Shown here: positions 17,701-21,772 of the stretch, in pieces
Numbering within the stretch: the first letter of the stretch is position 1
How the letters are laid out: every line of letters begins with the position of its first letter
Source: JAAAOZ01 sp964496595
GTDB lineage: Bacteria > Chloroflexota > Anaerolineae > B4-G1 > SLSP01
Assembly (NCBI GenBank): GCA_964496595.1
Contig: CAZCAI010000079.1
Span: 1-21,772, forward strand
Direction: 5' to 3'
DNA length: 21,772 nucleotides
The notes under the pieces: generated by a model
What the model saw: only the letters and a program-made list of their open reading frames with translations
What the model was told of the DNA's origin: nothing
Databases searched by the model: none
Translations under genes and position numbers: made by a program

Positions 17701-20700
17701 CCAAGTTCCCCACGCCGGCCCAGCCGCCCTCGATGTCGGAGTACGCGATGCTGATGGCATCCATAGCCCAACCCGATATCGAATACTCATTATGGTAGAT
17801 AATGCTGTTGGTAATGCGCAGCGTACTGGCGACATTGGGGTTATAGATCACGCCGCCGTCATTATCCGCAATGGTGACATTCATCAAGCGTCCCCCGCCG
17901 TTGAGGTGCAAAGCCGCGTTGCCGCGATTATTCACGAACAGCGTGTTGGTCAAGGAGAGGGTCAGCGCGCGGATCGCGCTCGCGCCGGCCCATTTAGTGT
18001 AGTTCTGGGTGAAGACGCTATCCGCAACGCGCAAGGCTTGATGGGCACGAATCGCGGCGCCCGCATCGTGATGTTGGTAGGAGTCAACGGCGTTGTGATG
18101 GAAGTGACACTTGCGAATGCTAACGTCATCAATCTGGACATGGACGCCGCCCGCGTCCATCGCATCGCCGCCCGTGATGGTGAGACCCTCAAGCGCGCTG
18201 CCCGCGCTGCCCTCATCCAACGTCACGACGGGCTGCCCCCACCAGCCGCCATTATCCGCCGTTAAGATAGGGTTCCCCTCATATTTCTCCCAGGTCAAGC
18301 CATCGGAGGAGATGGCCTGACCACGCTGCCACTTAAAATCGGCGCCGCCATAGCCCGCATACCACATCCGATACTCACCCTGATCGAAAAGGGCGTTCGG
18401 CGCGGCGACGTGGACATCATCCCACGCCCCACCGAGGCCGGGATGGAGGAGCGGGTTGCTGACGGATTTATTCCAGTCGATGCCGTTGGTCGAGGTGGCG
18501 TAGCCCACCCGCCATGTATCCGCATCGCGCCCGGCGTACCACATGTGATAAGCGCCGCCATCGAACCAGAGGGTGGGATCGCCGACGCCATCCGCATCCC
18601 AGGCGCCCGCATCCCCCGGCGTCAGCACCGGTGTGAGCTGTTTCGTCCACGTGAGGCCATCTGTCGAGAAAGCATAGCCAATGCCCTCCTGATACTCGTT
18701 CTGATACCACATCCGATAATCGTTGGCGCCGAGTTGGAGGACAACCGGCGCGCTGATGCCGGCCTCGTCCCACGCGCCCCCCGTGCTTTCCAGCACCGGC
18801 GCACTCGTATCGACATCCCACGTGATGCCATCGCTGGATTCGCCGTAGTAGATCGCGCCCTCGCCCGCGTACCATAGCTTGAAGGTCGCGCCGTCTTTGA
18901 GCACAAAGGGGTAGCTAATCTGGCCCCAATGCTCCGTGGTGGTGTAAACGGGATTATCGGCGGATTTGGTCCAGTTGATCCCGTCGCTAGAAGTAGCCAG
19001 GCCAAAGCCGTTGTAGGCCAGATCCCAACCGTGATACCACATCTTGTACATCCCGCCATCGGAGATGACGGAAGCGCCATAGATACCGGCGCCGTCCCAC
19101 TCGCCCCGCACGGTCTGGTTGGCGGAGCCATCTAAAATCGTCTCGTAGGTATGGATGTCGCGCGTCCAGCCGGCGGATTCGTAGCCGCCCGCGAGCGTGA
19201 GGGGCTTGTAGATCGCGAGATTTTCGGGATAAACGCCCTGCGCGACGTAGACCGTCCCGCCTGCTGCCGCCATTTCGACGGCGTGCGCGACGGTGCGACA
19301 GGGCGCGGCGCTGTCGGCGCAGTGATTTTGGCCCGCGTTATCGTCCCCGCTGAGCGCCGAGACGTAGACCTCATCCAGGGCCACGGGCGTATTGCGCCAG
19401 ATGGTATTCGCCACGCCGGTCGCGTCATTGGCTAAGACGACATCCAGCGCGCCATCGCCATCCATATCGCCGCAGGCCGCGCCGCGCGTGGTCGTCCCCG
19501 CCATTGGATGAGCGACCTCGGAGAAGGCGCCGCCATCGTTGCGCCAGATGGTGTTCGGGTGGTTGATGTTCACGCCGAAGGCGTCCAAATCCCCATCGCC
19601 ATCCAGATCGCCCAACAGCACGTTGCCGGTATTGTTGCTCGCCGGTCGCTGCCCACTATCGACGAACGTCCCCCCGCCGTCGTTGAGCCAAATCTCATTG
19701 GCGGCTTTGAACTCATTGGCTAAGAACGCATCCAAATCGCCGTCGCCGTCCAGATCGCCCAGGGCAATATCCGTGGTGTAGCTGCTGCCCAGCGTCCGCG
19801 TGAGCGGGAAGTTGCCGGCGCCGTCGTTCAACCAGAGCACGCTGGGTTGGAAGAGACTCGCCACAACCACATCCAGATCGCCATCGCCGTCCACATCGCC
19901 GATATCGCCGCCGCGACTCTCCTCGTTACCCAGGGCCTGACCCGTCTTGGATAAGATCCCCGCGCCATTGTTCAGCCAGACGGTGTTGGGTTGGCCGTTG
20001 TTGATGACATAAGCATCCAGATCGCCATCGCCGTCCAGATCGCCCAACAGCGCCTTCCAACTGTAATCGGTGCTGATCTCTGTGAAGTACGAGAAATTGC
20101 CGGCGCCATCGTTGAGCCAGATTCCATCCTCCACGCCGTCCTGCACGATGAAGGCGTCCAGATCGCCGTCGCCGTCGAGATCGCCCAGCGCGACATCCCT
20201 CGCCCACGGCGTGCTGAGGCTCTGGCCGCTGTCGTAGAGCACGCCCGCGCCATCGTTCAGCCAGATAGCGCTCGTCCCGCTGATGGCGAAGAAGGCATCG
20301 AGGTGGGTATCTCCATTCAAATCGCCCACGGCCACGCCGTAGGTCGGCGCGATGCCCAAGCTCTGGCCCGTGGCCGTCAGCTCGCCTGTCGCCAACGCGG
20401 CGCCAACGCGCGCCTGCCAGACGTGGGGCGCGACGGGCGTGCCGCTCGCCTCCAGCACGCCGGAGGTAACGCTGGTCTGGAGCAGCTCGCCGGGCGCGAA
20501 CGTGACCTCCGGCGCGAATTCGATGCTCCCCGCGCTGAGCGCGCCCGGCACGTAGCCGTGGAATCCGGCGTGGACGGCGAAGGTCTGCGAGGTGACGCTC
20601 GTCTGGTTGAGCGGCGCGCTAAAATCCGCGCGGATCGGTCCCCACGCGGAGGCGGCGGTGCTATTGGGCGCCGGCTCGGTCGCGATGACAGCCGCCCGGT

Positions 20701-21772
20701 TGAGCCAGAGCATGTCGCTATCTTCCATCAGAAAATTGACGATGAGGACGTCCAAATCGCCGTCGCCGTCTACATCGCCCAGCGCCTGGCCGTACGTGGA
20801 GGCAGCGCTGCCGGGAACAGCATTGGCCGTGAAGTTAGCGCGGCCATCGTTCAGCCACACGAGGCCATTGTTGCTCCAATTCCCGACGTAGGCGTCCACA
20901 TCGCCATCGCCGTCTAAATCGCCCAACTCCGCGTCGTAATTCTCGGTGATGGGCATCGAATCATTTTGCGCCGAGGGCGTGAACGCGCCCGTCCCATCGT
21001 TCAGCCAAATTTGATCCGGCCCCGCATAGACCGCCAGCCAGGCATCCAAATCGCCGTCGCCGTCCAGATCGCCCAAGGCTACATCCACCACATCGCCGCC
21101 CGTGGTGTATTCCGTCGGCCCCGTCTCCTGAAATACGCCTCGCCCATCGTTCATCCAGACGGTGGAGGTGATACTGGCTCTACCCCCGACGAAGGCGTCC
21201 AAATCACCATCACCGTCGAGATCGCCTAAGGCCACATCGCCGCTGTCATAGCTATCCAGCGATTGGCCCGAATCGACGAAGGCGCCATCGCCGTCGTTGA
21301 GCCATAGACGGTCTACGTAGGCATTAGCCGCCCAGACGTCCACATCGCCGTCGCCGTCCACATCGCCCAGCGCGATGCCGTACGTGTTGGCCACCCCAAA
21401 GTTAGCGGTGAGGGTAAAAACCCCGCCGCCGACATTGCTCCACACCTCGTTGGCGCTGCCGATGGCACTGTAACTCTTGGCGATGACCACATCTAAAGCG
21501 CCGTCGCCGTTCACATCGCCCAGCGCGATATCATTGTTATTGTTCATGTCCATCGTGTTGTAGGTGAATCCGCTATCGCTGAAATTACCGGCGCCATCGT
21601 TGAACCACACCCGGTTGGCGCCATACGCATCTAGCAGGAAAGCGTCGAGGTCACCATCGCTGTCCAGATCACCGAAGACAGCGTCACGGCCATAATCGGT
21701 GCTGGTGATCGATTGGCCGCTATCGACGAAGTGCGCGCTGCCGCCCTCGGTCGCGGCCCAGAACTGCCACAC
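11714..21772 (-). CDS. Giant secreted modular protein: FG-GAP propellers, beta-helices, PPC with AFSPE array, C25-like peptidase (5' partial)
   Basis: The reading frame is open for 3352 codons to the window edge; the GTG at 21772 is an internal codon and the real start lies outside. Domains in window numbering: FG-GAP/VCBS block A (1-355), Ig-like Big_5 type (360-460), FG-GAP block B (462-795), and DUF1565 plus beta-helix 1 ending in a choice-of-anchor-Q-like SPLIDAG...DIGAYEF (800-1410), with an inserted five-bladed propeller. Next are beta-helix 2 (1417-2018) with an inserted jelly-roll-like module, an Ig-like segment, a PPC domain (2135-2380) split by an (AFSPE)n array, and a C25/gingipain-like peptidase domain (about 2380-2800; His2649, Cys2686). 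The C-terminus has beta-rich and Ig-like domains (about 2890-3320) and ends FLPVITRQSN. Repeated DxDGDxD sites predict calcium binding. It is probably exported or on the cell surface; no export signal is visible here. The substrate is unknown. An N gap interrupts the array. It is first in a probable operon with the cyclase and kinase genes. Confidence 0.92.
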   Translation of the reverse strand: MWQFWAATEGGSAHFVDSGQSITSTDYGRDAVFGDLDSDGDLDAFLLDAYGANRVWFNDGAGNFSDSGFTYNTMDMNNNNDIALGDVNGDGALDVVIAKSYSAIGSANEVWSNVGGGVFTLTANFGVANTYGIALGDVDGDGDVDVWAANAYVDRLWLNDGDGAFVDSGQSLDSYDSGDVALGDLDGDGDLDAFVGGRASITSTVWMNDGRGVFQETGPTEYTTGGDVVDVALGDLDGDGDLDAWLAVYAGPDQIWLNDGTGAFTPSAQNDSMPITENYDAELGDLDGDGDVDAYVGNWSNNGLVWLNDGRANFTANAVPGSAASTYGQALGDVDGDGDLDVLIVNFLMEDSDMLWLNRAAVIATEPAPNSTAASAWGPIRADFSAPLNQTSVTSQTFAVHAGFHGYVPGALSAGSIEFAPEVTFAPGELLQTSVTSGVLEASGTPVAPHVWQARVGAALATGELTATGQSLGIAPTYGVAVGDLNGDTHLDAFFAISGTSAIWLNDGAGVLYDSGQSLSTPWARDVALGDLDGDGDLDAFIVQDGVEDGIWLNDGAGNFSYFTEISTDYSWKALLGDLDGDGDLDAYVINNGQPNTVWLNNGAGILSKTGQALGNEESRGGDIGDVDGDGDLDVVVASLFQPSVLWLNDGAGNFPLTRTLGSSYTTDIALGDLDGDGDLDAFLANEFKAANEIWLNDGGGTFVDSGQRPASNNTGNVLLGDLDGDGDLDAFGVNINHPNTIWRNDGGAFSEVAHPMAGTTTRGAACGDMDGDGALDVVLANDATGVANTIWRNTPVALDEVYVSALSGDDNAGQNHCADSAAPCRTVAHAVEMAAAGGTVYVAQGVYPENLAIYKPLTLAGGYESAGWTRDIHTYETILDGSANQTVRGEWDGAGIYGASVISDGGMYKMWYHGWDLAYNGFGLATSSDGINWTKSADNPVYTTTEHWGQISYPFVLKDGATFKLWYAGEGAIYYGESSDGITWDVDTSAPVLESTGGAWDEAGISAPVVLQLGANDYRMWYQNEYQEGIGYAFSTDGLTWTKQLTPVLTPGDAGAWDADGVGDPTLWFDGGAYHMWYAGRDADTWRVGYATSTNGIDWNKSVSNPLLHPGLGGAWDDVHVAAPNALFDQGEYRMWYAGYGGADFKWQRGQAISSDGLTWEKYEGNPILTADNGGWWGQPVVTLDEGSAGSALEGLTITGGDAMDAGGVHVQIDDVSIRKCHFHHNAVDSYQHHDAGAAIRAHQALRVADSVFTQNYTKWAGASAIRALTLSLTNTLFVNNRGNAALHLNGGGRLMNVTIADNDGGVIYNPNVASTLRITNSIIYHNEYSISGWAMDAISIAYSDIEGGWAGVGNLDAKPWFVDAANGDYHLKAWSPLIDAGTATGAPAYDLDGTPRPQNSGFDIGAYEFIGTPVTTHYVATTADSGLDSLRDLLAGAGSGDTILFDTRVFPPTSPTTISLTSPLPSIEMGDLTIDGSDAGVVIDGSQIGSLPEMLLLDAISMRVDGGPDLIVNGDFDAGSAHWRPWDDEPGALRGIHTTEPYTSPNAYSWETVAHVGSGRTFYDTTATDAPLDGPPPPTSTVWITATGGATVEVDFWYKYDRGALALKLWGLWPDGSRGWFGEQHFEAAPSWTPGGYRVTLPADIVAFALEINYDHSERWATGLSLASDHNTVRGMQIVNFPGHGVTVSGGHNTIGGDRSVGAGPLGQGNHIAGNHEYGLMLGGFMPLSNTVQGNYIGVNFAGAAAQPNGGFGVGLLDDAQYNHIGGDTPTRQNLISGNERGGVNLAGSNVRHNRIQGNLIGVDAAGGFAIPNRAFGGFLIDDGAAYNTVADNLISGNAGPGIQINVAGTHHITVTGNFIGVDVSGAYAIPNEKAGLAISEGAAENTIADNLISGNKGAGIEIGGSGAMHNIVIGNRIGVDGSGLIAAPNAIGILIREGASANRIGGWTAASENLIAYNEGAGVVIKDEVTQQNFLLRNRIHSNGALGIDLGGDGVTPNDKLDADSGPNEVQNFPVLLSVVTDTVTTTIRGRLHSAPTATFTLRFFSSPRCDASGYGEGQDFLGAHVVETDARGNVYFRAELASPVPDRHFVAATATDPDGNSSEFSFCAAPGIDNTSWPKAHRLQWRAATTNTYQAGIEQRITQPGESRWYKFTVQPESRLIIALTNLPANYDLTVYKDIAETYQALTTPKDTSDLEELDAEFAPEAFSPEAFSPEAFSPEAFSPEAFSPEAFSPEXXXXXXXXXXXXXXXXXXXXXXXXXXXXXXXXXXFSPEAFSPEAFSPEAFSPEAFSPEAFSPEAFSPEAFSPEAFSPEAFSNAQIRSLIALSAFNGNLSEGIILNTWQNAGDFYIRVRGRGEAHDAAHPFNLNLIIQSNVCHGVTDALPETSLEATAGDYKTVILAVFGRMTGATQTLQSKLATLAARPEVAGVVVDVGQDARVAAANAQADAHPTCPYAKNLVAEAVKAVSDRYWDKNPLAYIVIVGNDDVIPFFRHPDQAMLANESGYVPPVRDNTASQASLKLGYVLSQDRYAARVNLSQKGHSLPVPELGIGRLVETPADMMRVIDAYLSADGVVSPASALVTGYDFLEDVAREVQQELEKGIGASADTLILTATISPQDPRAWTAEDLRALVVHNRYDIAFLAGHFSANRALAADYSTRFLSTEVVSSPVDMTNAIFYSVGCHSGYNIVDAHDVPGVTLEPDWAQAFARKGATLIAGTGYQYGDTDFIEYSERLYRDFTRLLGQGNSPMPLGQALTDAKHKYMVGTANWRGIHTKSVMQATLFGLPMLRVDLAQRSAAKQPLATADVTQIDAVTPFTTNPGLTLDLAYADLTVTPPLTRHTVNLKTIDGGTAQEVAAGYFAGPDGVVANPLEPALPLAIYEVGVEDMAMRGVGFRGGAYSDHEDVLALTGAPATEIRGVHGLFPTSAFYPIRPWQVNYFQALRQNASSAHLMLTPAQYWFELDESGGDAMGKGGFRQFHEMDFRFYYSNNTASYNGHVPALAAPPTLSQIEAMGKGDVVTFTARAYGDPAAGIQEVWATYSAISGTLAGQWQALDLVQDDEESTLWHGVLTLDDGTSPEALRYIVQAVNGVGLVSMDTNLGQYHSLATIESETPGPPPEPPQSTLLNLAVSSSQAPYGARITVTAQLMTTGTNITPAPAAGQQIAFGLGSQRRYARTDANGLATVRMALLTSPGEYEMRAAFPGNSKFEAASTARPFAITRQATTIMLEPDSMAAVLSLSLGAGDTLTATLTNANGGPLAESTLLFIAQGATRIHEAALTTDYLGRATIDVAELPRYLQSVLVTFGDAVTLQDGTVIDLSDERYLPSSKMISREFSVLFLPVITRQSN
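13381..14630 (-). other. C25/gingipain-like (clan CD) cysteine peptidase domain of the giant protein
   Basis: The segment contains a Rossmann-like strand AYIVIVGNDDVIPFF, the His motif FLAGHFSANR (His2649, codon 13826-13828) and the Cys motif SVGCHSGYN (Cys2686, codon 13715-13717). The 37-residue His-Cys spacing is close to the 33 residues between His211 and Cys244 of gingipain RgpB. The Gly that usually follows the catalytic His is Phe here. Both catalytic residues are present, so activity is possible. Specificity is unknown. Confidence 0.75.
14820..15158 (-). repeat. 15-bp tandem array encoding (AFSPE)n
   Basis: Sixteen 15-bp units are visible: nine on the C-terminal side of the N gap (14820-14954) and seven on the N-terminal side (15054-15158). 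Fifteen encode AFSPE exactly and the first one encodes AFAPE. The DNA units differ at synonymous positions in all five codons (TTC/TTT, AGT/AGC, CCC/CCA/CCT/CCG, GAA/GAG, and Ala third bases). Higher-order copies are visible: a two-unit block occurs three times with one base varying, and a three-unit block occurs on each side of the gap. Confidence 0.95.
14954..15053. other. Assembly gap of exactly 100 N inside the AFSPE array
   Basis: One hundred N interrupt the tandem array, the usual placeholder for a gap of unknown length. The 44 bases before it (14910-14953) equal the 44 bases after it (15054-15097). The reading frame stays in register across it. Confidence 0.98.
15715..17525 (-). repeat. 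Second right-handed beta-helix (NTIGG/NLISGN rungs) with inserted module
   Basis: It opens with a CSLREA-like VATTADSGLDSLRDLL segment, followed by repeated rungs of the type NLISGN, GNxIGVD and NxIGG. This is characteristic of parallel beta-helices found in surface proteins. Between VVIDGSQIG and TGLSLASDHNTVRG, about 170 residues with a different fold (LIVNGDFDAGSAHW onward, roughly 16790-17305) interrupt the helix. These resemble jelly-roll carbohydrate-binding-like modules. Confidence 0.75.
17530..19385 (-). repeat. DUF1565 segment and first beta-helix, interrupted by a propeller
   Basis: The sequence begins EVYVSALSGDDNAGQNHC and PCRTVAHAVEMAAAGGTVYV, typical of DUF1565, and reaches TILDGSANQTV. 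It resumes with VVTLDEGSAGSALEGLTITG and further helix rungs, and ends in the choice-of-anchor-Q-like SPLIDAG and GFDIGAYEF. The two halves join naturally if the intervening propeller is removed. Confidence 0.75.
18230..19108 (-). other. Five-bladed GH43-like propeller inserted in beta-helix 1
   Basis: The 293-residue insert has five repeats of the pattern WD..., a Pro or Ser-Val strand, GG.Y.MWY.G, then S.DGI.W.K...NPVL. It ends GGWWGQP. Five blades with MWYAG/DGxxW motifs match GH43/GH32-like propellers. I did not identify a complete set of catalytic acids, so it may bind glycans and not cleave them. Confidence 0.7.
19390..20390 (-). repeat. FG-GAP/VCBS block B, seven repeats
   Basis: Seven calcium-loop motifs of the form DxDGDxDxxx (first variant NGDTHLDAFF, last DGDGALDVVL) recur about every 45-50 residues with WLNDGAG.F between them. 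Seven repeats predict a seven-bladed propeller like that of integrin alpha subunits. Confidence 0.85.
20395..20700 (-). other. Ig-like (Big_5 type) spacer domain between the two propellers
   Basis: The segment reads ATEPAPNSTAASAWGPI, then FSAPLNQTSVTSQTFAVH, then FAPGELLQTSVTSGV, and ends APHVWQ. This is the pattern of bacterial Ig-like domains of the Big_5 type. Confidence 0.7.
20705..21740 (-). repeat. FG-GAP/VCBS block A, seven repeats
   Basis: Seven calcium-loop motifs run from DSDGDLDAFL through DGDGDLDVLI. The DNA repeats are near-identical around each loop (for example GTCGCCGTCCAGATCGCCCA on the plus strand). The block starts with VWQFWAATEGG at the window edge, matching the VWQARVGAA that joins Ig-like domain and block B, so the block itself appears complete. 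Confidence 0.85.

Noticed and set aside
21770..21772. GTG as the true start of the giant protein
   Set aside because: It sits at the window edge, has no visible leader, and the first residues look like the end of an Ig-like domain, so the gene continues beyond the window.

Overview
The window looks like a high-GC (about 60% by eye) bacterial chromosome segment, most likely from the Chloroflexi (Anaerolineae-like). That is inferred from gene style: a giant secreted modular protein with FG-GAP, beta-helix and C25-peptidase parts and a C-terminal FLPVITR-type motif, a cyclase-ATPase-TPR fusion, and a DUF2227 protein. No rRNA or marker gene confirms it. I found no RNA genes, insertion sequences, CRISPR arrays or origins.

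Left part (1-4160): four ordinary, unrelated-looking genes. These are a SplB/Rv2578c-like radical SAM protein (+), an MFS transporter (+) behind a 364-bp leader with an AACTNNN heptamer array, a small membrane DUF2227 metal-binding-type protein (-), and an alpha/beta hydrolase with a TTG start (+). The hydrolase converges on the next gene across a hairpin-rich, probably bidirectional terminator.

Right part (4161-21772): three very large genes, all on the minus strand, read from right to left. First is a giant surface or secreted protein of at least 3351 residues, whose N-terminus lies beyond the right edge. Then, 27 bp later, comes a 1234-residue protein with tandem class III cyclase domains, an AAA-type NTPase and TPRs, which is the architecture of soluble adenylyl cyclase. 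Then, after 97 bp, comes a 1240-residue soluble hybrid histidine kinase. Spacing and strand suggest one operon with its promoter outside the window. Both signalling proteins lack membrane segments, and no DNA-binding regulator is present. Their link to the giant protein is inference.

The giant protein is the most unusual object. In order it has two seven-repeat FG-GAP/VCBS propellers separated by an Ig-like domain, then a first beta-helix with a five-bladed GH43-like propeller inserted in it. A second beta-helix follows, with a jelly-roll-like module inserted. Next is a PPC domain whose loop carries a pentapeptide array (AFSPE)n. A C25/gingipain-like cysteine peptidase domain with a His/Cys pair comes next, then Ig-like domains at the C-terminus. 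The (AFSPE)n array is broken by exactly 100 N, with the same 44 bp on both sides, so its true copy number is unknown.
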